Shown: positions 25,719 to 35,510 of the stretch, in pieces
How the letters are laid out: each line of letters begins with the position of its first letter
Position numbering within the stretch: the first letter of the stretch is position 1
Assembly (NCBI GenBank): GCA_945904015.1
Contig: CAMDPK010000059.1
Span: 1-39,352 of the forward strand
Reading direction: 5' to 3'
Origin: Candidatus Kuenenia stuttgartensis
GTDB taxonomy: Bacteria; Planctomycetota; Planctomycetia; Planctomycetales; Planctomycetaceae
DNA: 39,352 bases
Program-made: the position numbers and the translations under genes
Notes under the pieces: model-generated
Database searches by the model: none
Seen by the model: only the letters and a program-made list of their open reading frames with translations
Told to the model about the DNA's origin: nothing

Positions 25719-25745
25719 GCCTGCTCGGTCAACCGAGCAGGCTTT
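25719..25745 (+). terminator. Rho-independent terminator after the small secreted-protein gene
   Basis: A perfect 10-bp stem, GCCTGCTCGG (25719-25728) with CCGAGCAGGC (25733-25742), closes a TCAA loop and is followed by TTT. It overlaps the last codons and the stop (25729-25731) of the convergent methyltransferase gene, so it may end both transcripts. Confidence 0.8.
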
Positions 25746-26928
25746 GTGCATTTCGTTCGCACACGATGATCTGCGCTTTGCCAAGCACGCGAGCGAAGAT
25801 CAGCACGCCGGCCCGCGAGCCTTCCAGCGGCAACTTCCGACGGACACGCTCGACCTCGATCGGCAAGTGACGGCACTTGATCTCGACCGCACCGAATCCG
25901 TTGCGACGGCAGGCGGCACGGACCTCGCGGTCGTTGTTCGGGATGACCTCCAGCACGCGAAACGTCTGTAGCCACGGCGTGCGAAGTGGCTCATCGCCGG
26001 TCAAGTACTCTTCGGCATCGTCGAGCCGTGTCAGTTGCAGCCGTTCGGCCAGGACATCCAACAAGCCGGCGCGAACGATCGCCGGATCGGGATCGAAGAC
26101 AAACGCTCGCGGTGACGTGATGTCGACTCGCGCGGAGAGCGGTTCAGCCGCGATCGTTTCGCCCGACGGCAGCGAGGTCGCTCGGAACGGCTGATCCCCC
26201 GCGAGTTCTCCGAACCAAATCGTCGCCTCTTTGCACTCACCGTGCAGGCTGACCAATTCGATTTCGACGTTCGAGAACTTGCCGCCGAAGTTACTTGCCG
26301 GGCTGAGCTTGATCGCTCCGCCGCGGAACTCGGACATCAACGTCCGCAGCACTTCGAGATTCGGCGAGCAGTCCTCAATGCGCCGCATGCGCTGTTGCCC
26401 GCCGGGTCGGCGATCCGGGTCGATGTGCAGCAACCCCTCGCGGCCGCCGGGCTGCGAGACGTCGGCGACGACGGTGTGAACTCGTTCTTGGACTCCGTAG
26501 ACCTCCGAGTTCCATTCGGTTCGCAGACACATCGCCGGATCGAAATCGACACTGTGAACGTCGCAGTGCTCGGCCAGGGCGAGCGAATCGCCGCCGATGC
26601 CACAGCAAAAATCCCAAACCGCCCCGCTGAACCGCTCAGCCTTGTGTCGCGCGATCGGCTCCGAGGTCGCCTGTTCGAGACCGGTCGGCGTGAGCCACAT
26701 CCGATCGGCTCGCGTGAATTTCCCCGAGACCGCAGCTTTCCGGCGAATGTCTTGCAAAGTCAGCGCGGCGACCACCATCTCGACAGGGAACTCGTCGCGC
26801 AGGCGTTGCTGTAAATGGAACTCTTTCTCGGTTGGCTTCGCGCATGCAATCTCCTCGAACAAAGAGGGGGACGCACGCAGGGCCTTCAGCAGTGAAGACT
26901 CATCAGGGAATTGGGGTGGCTCGGTCAT
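25729..26928 (-). CDS. Class I SAM-dependent methyltransferase with THUMP-like C-terminal domain
   Basis: The 399-residue product has an N-terminal helical part, then a Rossmann methyltransferase core: motif I VWDFCCGIGGDSLALA (~104-119), the acidic residue loop HSVDFDP (125-131), and HIDPDRRPGG (168-177) in the position of a catalytic or substrate loop. The C-terminal ~100 residues (FRVLEVIPNNDREVRAACRR with KCRHLPIEVERVRRKL) resemble the THUMP-like domain often found after this core. A nucleic-acid substrate, possibly tRNA or rRNA, is likely but unproven. It starts 12 bases after the spermidine-synthase-like gene on the same strand, so they are probably co-transcribed. Confidence 0.75.
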   Translation of the reverse strand: MTEPPQFPDESSLLKALRASPSLFEEIACAKPTEKEFHLQQRLRDEFPVEMVVAALTLQDIRRKAAVSGKFTRADRMWLTPTGLEQATSEPIARHKAERFSGAVWDFCCGIGGDSLALAEHCDVHSVDFDPAMCLRTEWNSEVYGVQERVHTVVADVSQPGGREGLLHIDPDRRPGGQQRMRRIEDCSPNLEVLRTLMSEFRGGAIKLSPASNFGGKFSNVEIELVSLHGECKEATIWFGELAGDQPFRATSLPSGETIAAEPLSARVDITSPRAFVFDPDPAIVRAGLLDVLAERLQLTRLDDAEEYLTGDEPLRTPWLQTFRVLEVIPNNDREVRAACRRNGFGAVEIKCRHLPIEVERVRRKLPLEGSRAGVLIFARVLGKAQIIVCERNAQSLLG

Positions 26929-26940
26929 GGGCCGCGAAGC

Positions 26941-28959
26941 CTATTCCCGCTTCATCAGAATCGCCATCAGATCGCTGCGGTCGTCCGTCCACAGAATCTT
27001 TCGGCCGTCGCTTGCGGATTTGTGTTTCGCGAGTTCCTTCCGGCTGAACAGAGCCGCGTCGCGGCTGAGCAGCACCCACTCGCTGGTAGCGGCACCCTCC
27101 GTGTCGCTGTGTTTGATGACGGTCAGCATTTGCTGGCCGAGCCGTTCCGCCTGAGCCAGTAACACGGGTTTCAAGTCGAGGTGCCGGTTCGACACATGCG
27201 CGGCGATCACGCCATTGGGTTGAAGCTGCTTCTGGTAAATATCGAACGCCTCGCTGGTCAGCAGATGCACCGGAACGCCGTCGCCGGAGAACGCATCGAG
27301 CACCAGCACGTCGTACTCTTGCGGCGGCTCTTGTTCGAGCTGCAACCTCGCGTCACCGAGCACCACGTCAACCTTCGCCGAGCAGTCGGACAGGTACGAG
27401 AAATACTTCTTGGCGAGCCGTTCGACGTCCGGGTTGATTTCGTAGAAGCGGAAATGATCGCCGACCCGACCATAGACCGCTGTCGTGCCGGCTCCGAGTC
27501 CCACCAGTCCGACTTTGATCGGTCGATCCGGCCGGCACTGCTTCAAGATCATTCCGACTCCGGAATCCTCCGCGTAGTAGGTCGTGGCGATTCGCCGTTT
27601 CGCGGGATCGCGCCACTGCATTCCGTGCAGCACACCACCGTGCTTCATTTTCACGGCGTCGTCATCGATCTCGATCTTCAAGACTCCGAAAAAGTTCCTG
27701 TTCGCTTCGGCGCTGAGTTCGGTGACCGCTTTCAGGTGCTTGCCCAACCCGATCGACAACATCGCGAACACAGCGACGAGCACCGTCCATCCCCACAGAA
27801 CGCGGCGACGGTTGAGAGACGATCCGACGTCGCGAAGCATCACATCCGCCGGCAATACGCACGTCACGAGGATTGCCAAATGCCACTCGAAGTACCCCGT
27901 GAACAATCGCGGGGCAAGTAACCCCACGAACATCCCACCCAACGCTCCGCCAGCCGAGAGGCACAGGTAAAACGAGGTCAGGTGACGCGGATGTGGCTTG
28001 AGCTTCACCAGCTCGCCGTGACAGACCATGCAGCCGAAGAACAGCATTCCGAAATTCGCCGCCAACTGTCGCATGATTGGGACTTGGCCTCCCTCCAGCA
28101 TCAACCAGACGCTGGCCAACGCGCAGAGCAGCAGCCCGCTGTAGAACCACGACCGCCGATACCATCGGCTGCTTTCAAACGTCAGGATGAACGACAGCAG
28201 ATACAAAGCCAAAGGCACGACCCAAAGGAAAGGAATCACCGCGACCTCTTGGCAGATTTGATTCGTCGCTGCGATCAGCAACACACAAGCGGTCATCGGC
28301 AACGCGATCCACATTGGCCAATCGGCACGAGTGGGAGCGATCACATTCTCGGTCGAGTCCGTGACAGGTTCGGCGAGTGACGCCTTGGACTTCGCGTTGG
28401 CCCCGGCACACACCGCGCAGCAGACTGCAAAAGCGATGAAGCCCCACGACCAGAGTTGTCCCTGGCGAGCGATGTCAAACGCCGGCTCGAACGCGAACGG
28501 ATACGACAGCAGAGCGATCAGCGACCCCGCGTTCGACAGGGCGTACAACCGATACGGCAGCACTCCGGGTTTGGTTCGCGCGAACCACGCTTGCAGCAAC
28601 GGGCCGGTGGCCGACAGCAGGAAATACGGCAGTCCGATACACACAGTCAGCAACATCAAAATGTGCGTGGTCGGATCGTCGGCCGGTCCCGGTTTCCAAC
28701 TCGCGGCGGGAGTGATCGGCCCCAGCAGTGTCGCGACCAGCAACAACACCACATGCAGCACGGCTTGCCCCGACTTGGACAGATACCGTGTCGTCAGGTG
28801 GGCATAGAGGTATCCCGCAAACAGCGTCACCTGAAAGAACAACATGCAGACCGTCCACACTGCCGGACTGCCGCCGAACCAGGGCAGGATCGACTTGCTC
28901 AGTAGCGGCTGCACCTGGAACAGCAGAAAGGCACTCAGGAATGTAGTCAGCGCAAACAT
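26941..28959 (-). CDS. Membrane-embedded spermidine synthase-like protein (multi-pass N-terminus fused to an aminopropyltransferase-like domain)
   Basis: The 672-residue product has about 11 membrane helices in its first ~410 residues, starting FALTTFLSAFLLFQVQPLLS and SPAVWTVCMLFFQVTLFAGY. A spermidine-synthase-like Rossmann domain follows: RNFFGVLKI (421-429), KVGLVGLGAGTTAVYG (482-497), E507 in FRFYEINPD, D536 in LGDAR, and D555 in LVLDAFSGDGVP. The canonical polyamine-site residues cannot all be confirmed, so the substrate is open. The ATG at 28959 is preferred. The frame runs a further 70 codons upstream, but those residues (GAGFQPALHQPPE, QVENLPHA) are translated REP repeats. The ribosome site is weak. 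Confidence 0.82.
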   Translation of the reverse strand: MFALTTFLSAFLLFQVQPLLSKSILPWFGGSPAVWTVCMLFFQVTLFAGYLYAHLTTRYLSKSGQAVLHVVLLLVATLLGPITPAASWKPGPADDPTTHILMLLTVCIGLPYFLLSATGPLLQAWFARTKPGVLPYRLYALSNAGSLIALLSYPFAFEPAFDIARQGQLWSWGFIAFAVCCAVCAGANAKSKASLAEPVTDSTENVIAPTRADWPMWIALPMTACVLLIAATNQICQEVAVIPFLWVVPLALYLLSFILTFESSRWYRRSWFYSGLLLCALASVWLMLEGGQVPIMRQLAANFGMLFFGCMVCHGELVKLKPHPRHLTSFYLCLSAGGALGGMFVGLLAPRLFTGYFEWHLAILVTCVLPADVMLRDVGSSLNRRRVLWGWTVLVAVFAMLSIGLGKHLKAVTELSAEANRNFFGVLKIEIDDDAVKMKHGGVLHGMQWRDPAKRRIATTYYAEDSGVGMILKQCRPDRPIKVGLVGLGAGTTAVYGRVGDHFRFYEINPDVERLAKKYFSYLSDCSAKVDVVLGDARLQLEQEPPQEYDVLVLDAFSGDGVPVHLLTSEAFDIYQKQLQPNGVIAAHVSNRHLDLKPVLLAQAERLGQQMLTVIKHSDTEGAATSEWVLLSRDAALFSRKELAKHKSASDGRKILWTDDRSDLMAILMKRE

Positions 28960-29085
28960 GATGCAGCAGTCTGCAACGCAGCCGTTCGTGGTGCTGAGAG
29001 CCATGTCGGCCGATCGGAGCAAAGCGGTTGCTCGGCAGAGGCCGTACCGACTTTCCGGATTGTGCCTGCCACTCGGTTGCGAAGC

Positions 29086-29156
29086 GTGGGGCAGGTTTTC
29101 AACCTGCCCGAACCTTTCAGGTGGTTGATGAAGGGCAGGTTGAAAACCTGCCCCAC
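29086..29156. repeat. Inverted pair of GTGGGGCAGG-type REP hairpins
   Basis: Units lie at 29086-29109 and 29133-29156 (minus orientation), with heads GTGG. Each contains GGGCAGGTT-TTC-AACCTGCCC and they are perfect reverse complements. The pair occupies the centre of the 230-base gap between two divergent genes, so it lies in their shared promoter region. Nothing else was recognised there. Confidence 0.9.
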
Positions 29157-29189
29157 GAACTGCTGACATTTGATCGCAAGGAATTTCTA

Positions 29190-29693
29190 ATGCCCGCCAA
29201 CACCGCGTCTTCTCAGTCCGTGGACTCCTGGCCGCTCGGCCCGTTCCTGGAAGGCTTGCGCGCCGAGCCAGTCTCTTCCGAAAAGGGTCACGCGACGTGG
29301 CAGCTCACAGTCGCCGAACAGCATTTGCGGACACACGGCATCTTGCACGGCGGAGTCGTCGCCACGCTGCTCGACACCGCGATGGGCCGAGCCGTCTCGA
29401 CGATGTGCCGCGACGATCAAGGGTGCGTGACCGTGCAACTCAACGTCAATTTCATCCGCCCGTCTTGGAGCGGTGAGACGCTGACGATCACAGGGGAAGT
29501 TCAGCACGCTGGGCGGCAAACCGCAGTCGCCCGTGGCGAGATCCGCACGGCGGCCGGAGTGCTCGTCGCGACTGGAACGGGCACGTTCATGTTCGTCGCG
29601 CGGCCGGCTGAAGGTCAGCCATTGTTTGTGCAACAGCCGGACGACACATCGACGACGCTTCAGGGAGTGACCACAGGAACCGGCAAGAAATAA
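29190..29693 (+). CDS. PaaI-family hotdog thioesterase
   Basis: The 167-residue product carries the hotdog-fold signature LRTHGILHGGVVATLLDTAMG, with the HGG turn at 53-55 and the acidic residue D62 used for thioester hydrolysis. The following strands (GCVTVQLNVNFIRPSWSGET with LTITGEVQHAGRQTAVARGEI) also fit. It should hydrolyse an acyl- or aryl-CoA. The start at 29190 has an AAGGAA site; the longer frame adds 54 residues of translated REP sequence. Its last 34 bases overlap the end of the convergent exchanger gene. Confidence 0.87.
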   Translation: MPANTASSQSVDSWPLGPFLEGLRAEPVSSEKGHATWQLTVAEQHLRTHGILHGGVVATLLDTAMGRAVSTMCRDDQGCVTVQLNVNFIRPSWSGETLTITGEVQHAGRQTAVARGEIRTAAGVLVATGTGTFMFVARPAEGQPLFVQQPDDTSTTLQGVTTGTGKK

Positions 29694-30718
29694 AGGCCGA
29701 TGGCCAGGATCAGATAGATCGCCACCAACATCACTCCTTCCATCCAGTGCGACTCGCCGTCGTGTGTCAGGTTGCGAACCGCCAGTATCGTGATCGCCAG
29801 GCCGATGACCTCGAATTCCGTGAACACCAAGTCCATGCGCTGACCGGTCGCGAAGCCGATGAAGACCAACAACGGAGCCACCAGCAGCGCGATCTGAGTG
29901 CTCGAACCGACCGTGATGCTCAAGGCCAAGTCCATTTTGTCCTTGCGAGCGAAGCGCACGGAATTGATCAGTTGCGCCAAATTGCCGACCGTGGCCAGCA
30001 AAATCACCCCTGCGAAAACGTCCGACAGCCCCATCATTTTCGCAGTCGCCTCCACCGAACCGGTCAGCACTTCGCTGACCACGGCGATGACCACCGTCAC
30101 ACCCACCAACACTGCAACGGCGACGCGGACGCTCCAGAGCGAAGCGGTGTGCCCCGTCTCGTCCGGCGTTCGCTCGCCCAGCAGGTGCTTGTGTGTCTTG
30201 AGCGAAAACAGCAGGCTCAATCCATAAACCAAAAACAGGATCACGGCGATCTCGACGCTGATCTCGCGCGTGGGGGCGGTCGCCGAGTGAAAGAACAACG
30301 CCGGCACCATCAAAGCCGAGACCGCGAGAAACAGCAGGCCAGAACCCAGCGAGGCCGACTCCCGATTGAAGTACTGCACGCTGCGCCCGGTTCCGCCAGC
30401 GATCATCGCGACGCCCAACACGAACAACAGATTCCCCAGGATCGACCCGACGATCGACGCCTTCACGATCTCGTCCAGCCCCTTAAACAGTGCGGAGATG
30501 GCGATGATCATTTCCGGCGCGTTGCCGAGCGAAGCGCTGAGCAGCCCGCCCAGATTCGGTCCCAACACATGCGCGAGACTCTCCGTCGCCCGCTCCATCA
30601 AGCTCGCCAGAGGCACGATCGACAAGGCCGACGTCAAGAACACCAGCCAGGGCGCGGCTTCAAACCAGTCGAGCGCCAAGGACACGGGGACCATCACCAA
30701 CAGCCAGTAAATCCGCAT
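29660..30718 (-). CDS. Calcium/proton exchanger (CaCA superfamily, Cax type)
   Basis: The 352-residue protein has about 11 membrane helices and the two-repeat layout of Ca2+/H+ antiporters. The first alpha-repeat is intact: GPNLGGLLSASLGNAPEMII, with the ion-coordinating E69. The second, LATVGNLAQLINSVRF, has Gln249 where the family normally has Glu (GNAAEH). Loss of that carboxylate could change ion choice or coupling. A Pro/His/Thr-rich loop (KTHKHLLGERTPDETGH) separates the halves. The start has GGAG eight bases upstream. The 3' end overlaps the thioesterase gene tail to tail by 34 bases. Confidence 0.85.
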   Translation of the reverse strand: MRIYWLLVMVPVSLALDWFEAAPWLVFLTSALSIVPLASLMERATESLAHVLGPNLGGLLSASLGNAPEMIIAISALFKGLDEIVKASIVGSILGNLLFVLGVAMIAGGTGRSVQYFNRESASLGSGLLFLAVSALMVPALFFHSATAPTREISVEIAVILFLVYGLSLLFSLKTHKHLLGERTPDETGHTASLWSVRVAVAVLVGVTVVIAVVSEVLTGSVEATAKMMGLSDVFAGVILLATVGNLAQLINSVRFARKDKMDLALSITVGSSTQIALLVAPLLVFIGFATGQRMDLVFTEFEVIGLAITILAVRNLTHDGESHWMEGVMLVAIYLILAIGLYFLPVPVVTP

Positions 30719-31039
30719 CCTCTCGTCTCCATCAGGTATCGCGTGCGATCGTCATTCGTCGCCGAACCATAATGCCGCTCATCCACGATGGAAAGGATTT
30801 TCCGGACCGTAGCCCTGTCGCTCCGCGACAGGAAAGCCGAGCGTCCATCGGCGTTCGTGAGCACGCATCGTCCTGTGTTCCAATCACTGCCCGTCAGGCA
30901 CGATTCCTACGACCGGAAGTCTTTCGCGCATTGCTCCGACCGCTGCGATGCGTTGAGTCGCGCTGCGTGTTGTCCTTTCGCAACGCTTTGAGCGGACACC
31001 GCCGTTCTCGCTGAAGTTTGGCGGGTAACCTTGAACACA
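30719..31039. other. Intergenic region between the exchanger and ftsK
   Basis: These 321 bases separate divergent genes and should hold both promoters. The only structure I can identify is the single REP unit at 30809-30832. No credible small gene or sigma-70 or sigma-54 consensus was found. Confidence 0.5.
30809..30832 (+). repeat. Single REP unit, GTAGCCCTGTCGC type
   Basis: It is identical over 24 bases to the units of the pair at 20190-20316 and shares the following GCCGAGCGT-like tail. No inverted partner is within reach. Confidence 0.85.
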
Positions 31040-33478
<2,439 letters not shown>

Positions 33479-33484
33479 CTTCTT

Positions 33485-33508
33485 GTGGTGCGGGCGGCTC
33501 GCCTGCAT
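33485..33508 (+). repeat. Single REP-like unit after ftsK
   Basis: GTGGTGCGGGCGGCTCGCC has a GTGG head and a hairpin around GGCG-GCT-CGCC flanked by TGC and GCA. It starts six bases after the ftsK stop codon. Confidence 0.5.
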
Positions 33509-33629
33509 CGCCAACTCGCGGTCCTCAATTCCAATCCTCCGCTCACCAACGAAGACTGATGGCCCAAACTTGGATGACGGAGTACTATCCGCTTGGCCTA
33601 AATGACACTCGATTGAGGATCTCAAGATC

Positions 33630-33845
33630 ATGCCTGCCAAAAGCGCAAGTCGTGTGGCTCTGAAAAAAACGCTCAAGGAAGCTCTGACCGAAACGCTCCA
33701 CGAGCAGAGGGAGCTGTTGCAAGAAGTCTTCTCGCAAGTCCTTGAAGATGCCGCGCTCGCAGAAGCGATTCGAGAAGGCCGCAAGTCCAAGCCCGTGTCT
33801 CGACTCGCAGTTTTCAAAACTCTGCGAGGGTCCACATGCAAGTGA
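33630..33845 (+). CDS. Antitoxin-like small protein of a decayed toxin-antitoxin pair
   Basis: The 71-residue product is highly charged and helical (VALKKTLKEALTETLHEQRE, LLQEVFSQVLEDAALAEAIR), resembling type II antitoxins without a clear DNA-binding fold. Its stop codon overlaps the start of a RelE-like reading frame (ATG at 33836) by ten bases, the usual antitoxin-toxin arrangement. That toxin is broken, so this would be an orphan antitoxin. No strong ribosome site is visible. The call rests mainly on context. Confidence 0.55.
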   Translation: MPAKSASRVALKKTLKEALTETLHEQRELLQEVFSQVLEDAALAEAIREGRKSKPVSRLAVFKTLRGSTCK

Positions 33846-34101
33846 CCTTTCGATCCAGTTTTTGCGTGACCTGAAGAAGATCTAAGACCAACGCCTTCTG
33901 GACCGCATCGCCCAGGCCATCGAAAGTGCCGAGCAAGCCACCGACTTCAAAGACCTTTCCGACCTGAAGAAACTCAGCGGCTTCCACGACTTTTACCGCA
34001 TTCGAATCGGCGACTATCGTCTTGGCATCGCCCTCGCCGACGGAGCCATTGAGTTCGTCCGCTGCCTGCCACGCAAAGAGATGTATCGCTACTTTTCGTG
34101 A
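33836..34101 (+). pseudogene. Degenerate RelE/ParE-family toxin
   Basis: Translation begins MQVTFRSSF, then shifts frame: the run of five T at 33859-33863 appears to have lost one base, after which LRDLKKI continues in another frame. An in-frame TAA follows immediately after LRDLKKI. Downstream, the frame runs cleanly to TGA at 34099 as DQRLLDRIAQAIESAEQATD and then GFHDFYRIRIGDYRLGIALA, the RelE/ParE core, ending RKEMYRYFS. With one frameshift and one stop codon the toxin should be inactive. Confidence 0.75.
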
Positions 34102-34175
34102 GCGGCTTTTGCATCGGGTGGCATAGCTTGCTGAATGTGTTTGACGAAACCTCACGACGATCGCAAACTCCTGCT

Positions 34176-34406
34176 ATGTCTACCACCAAACGAGTCACCG
34201 TCTATTTGGATCCAAAGCTGCATCAACGTGTGCGTCGCCAAGCGACGAAGCTGGATCAGAGCGTTTCGTGCCTCGTGAACGAGGCTCTGCGTCGTGCGCT
34301 CGCCGAAGACGCTTCCGATCTTGCCACCATTGAGGAGCGAGCCAGCGAGCCGAGCTTGTCATTCCAGGACGTTGTGCAGGACTGGAAACGCCGTGGCAAG
34401 CTATGA
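34176..34406 (+). CDS. Ribbon-helix-helix (CopG-like) antitoxin
   Basis: The 76-residue product opens STTKRVTVYLDPKLHQRVRR, the beta-strand and first helix of a ribbon-helix-helix DNA-binding protein, followed by helix 2 (SVSCLVNEALRRALAED). The C-terminal part (SFQDVVQDWKRRGKL) would wrap the toxin. It should repress its own promoter and neutralise the RelE-like toxin encoded next, whose GTG start overlaps this gene by 14 bases. The ATG at 34176 is used because the longer frame adds residues unlike the family. Confidence 0.82.
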   Translation: MSTTKRVTVYLDPKLHQRVRRQATKLDQSVSCLVNEALRRALAEDASDLATIEERASEPSLSFQDVVQDWKRRGKL

Positions 34407-34653
34407 GCTGCTCATCAAGCCGTCCGCCGCGAAAGAGATCGAATCGCTCCCGCGCAAGGACCGCCAACGAGTTGTCGCCAAAATCCAATCTCTGGTGACT
34501 GACCCGCGCCCCGACGGCTGCATCAAATTGAGCGGCCACGAACAGTACCGCGTCCGGCAAGATGACTACCGCATCCTCTACGAGATTCACGATCGCGCCT
34601 TGGTCATCACCGTGGTGAAAGTCGGCCACCGACGCGATGTCTATCGCGACTGA
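34393..34653 (+). CDS. RelE/ParE-family toxin
   Basis: The 86-residue product matches the RelE fold: SYELLIKPSAAKEIESLPRK, then VVAKIQSLVTDPRPDGCIKL and the C-terminal strands QYRVRQDDYRILYEIHDRAL and VVKVGHRRDVYRD. RelE-type members cut mRNA in the ribosome, while ParE-type members poison gyrase; the conserved Arg/Tyr/His set suggests the RelE side. The start is GTG at 34393, inside the antitoxin gene, indicating coupling. No frameshift or stop is seen, so the pair appears intact. The stop codon (34651-34653) coincides with the start of the ftsK-like repeat. Confidence 0.85.
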   Translation: MASYELLIKPSAAKEIESLPRKDRQRVVAKIQSLVTDPRPDGCIKLSGHEQYRVRQDDYRILYEIHDRALVITVVKVGHRRDVYRD

Positions 34654-34738
34654 CAGTTATGTCTGCGAGGTGATCGACAAACTCGAACAATGGGAAGCCA
34701 TCAAAGCCTCACGAGTCCCGATGGGCGCGGCGGTGTGT
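34652..34738 (+). pseudogene. Degenerate copy of the ftsK 3' end
   Basis: Bases 34667-34738 match ftsK 33407-33478 at 62 of 72 positions without gaps. They translate as EVIDKLEQWEAIKASRVPMG with AAV, against EVLYNLEQWESIKASRVPMD with AAV in FtsK. The ftsK stop TGA is TGT here. Weaker similarity extends back to about 34652, the last bases of the toxin gene. The offset between copies is exactly 1260 bases. This is not a gene but a landmark of a duplication or insertion. Confidence 0.9.
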
Positions 34739-34812
34739 TTCAATACAGGCGGTTGAACTCTCTTGTCCGACCACGGATTCCCGCGCGGCACGATTACCCT
34801 TCTGCGCTGACG

Positions 34813-35319
34813 TCACTCTTCACCTTGGTCAGTTAGCTTCTCATGCTGTTGTGAATCGCGTTGTTGCAGGCCATAAAAGCCGAGAGCGATGTAAATGAAG
34901 TGCAAGCAATTCGGATCGTCTGATGCATTCGGGATGCTGACGACTCCGCGGGTTAAGCGTACAACAATGAATCGGGCTCCTTGGACAGTCGGGGTTTCGA
35001 TAGCGACAACGTCATGTGCCCGAATTGTCAATTTTGCCTTCGAGATGGGCCGGATTACGCAGATCCGCCCGTATCTAAAAACGACCGCTGCGCAACCATA
35101 TTTGGATAATCCCCAGAAATTGAAAGCTATTCCACTCGCCAACAGAATCAGAACCACGACCGAAATGGTTGCTGTGAGCGTGCCATTGAACCAGAGTCCA
35201 ACAATAAAGACGGCACATGTTGCGATGACTCCGGACTGACCGAATAACAGTGAGGCATCCGACGCAGAAAGTACAAGCCTTCCTGAGAGTTTGCGTTTTT
35301 GGGTCACGATGCAGTGCAT
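34813..35319 (-). CDS. Hypothetical protein with two membrane helices
   Basis: I do not recognise the family. The 168-residue product has two hydrophobic segments (SGVIATCAVFIVGLWFNG and ISVVVLILLASGIAFNFWGL) close together, then a soluble beta-prone part (AKLTIRAHDVVAIETPTVQG, RFIVVRLTRGVVSIP) that loosely resembles a PH-like domain, and a Gln/Glu-rich tail. The gene and its flanks look clearly more AT-rich than the surrounding genes, and the codon choice is less biased. It lies just beyond the toxin-antitoxin and ftsK-repeat segment. This suggests recent acquisition. The ribosome site is weak. Confidence 0.55.
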   Translation of the reverse strand: MHCIVTQKRKLSGRLVLSASDASLLFGQSGVIATCAVFIVGLWFNGTLTATISVVVLILLASGIAFNFWGLSKYGCAAVVFRYGRICVIRPISKAKLTIRAHDVVAIETPTVQGARFIVVRLTRGVVSIPNASDDPNCLHFIYIALGFYGLQQRDSQQHEKLTDQGEE

Positions 35320-35340
35320 TGTTCAGGTCTCAAACGGGTG

Positions 35341-35369
35341 ACATAGCTTGTCGTGGAGGCAAGCTGTGT
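35341..35369. repeat. REP-like hairpin ACATAGCTTG
   Basis: ACATAGCTTG (35341-35350) pairs with CAAGCTGTGT (35360-35369) with one mismatch around a 9-base loop. It lies just upstream of the AT-rich hypothetical gene, in a 191-base gap that otherwise contains only the next hairpin. Confidence 0.5.
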
Positions 35370-35452
35370 ACGCAGCGTTAGAAATTTGAGTCCGGCATCC
35401 AATCAGCAAATTCGCCCGAACCTTGAACTCAGCGTCCGCTTCCAGGTTTCTT

Positions 35453-35491
35453 GTGCCTGCGGCACCCAGGTTCTGCGAAGCTGGGTTACCC
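35453..35491. repeat. Tandem small hairpins before the aminotransferase stop
   Basis: Three short self-complementary words follow each other: GTGCC-TGC-GGCAC (35453-35465), CCCAG with CTGGG (35465-35485), and GGGT-T-ACCC (35483-35491). They lie about 20 bases beyond the stop codon of the aminotransferase gene, so they could end its transcript. Confidence 0.45.
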
Positions 35492-35510
35492 AGTGATGTG
35501 AATGTTCGTC

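Noticed and set aside
28960..29169. 70-residue N-terminal extension of the membrane spermidine-synthase-like protein
   Set aside because: The extension translates the REP pair at 29086-29156 (GAGFQPALHQ, QVENLPHA); the family-like start is at 28959.
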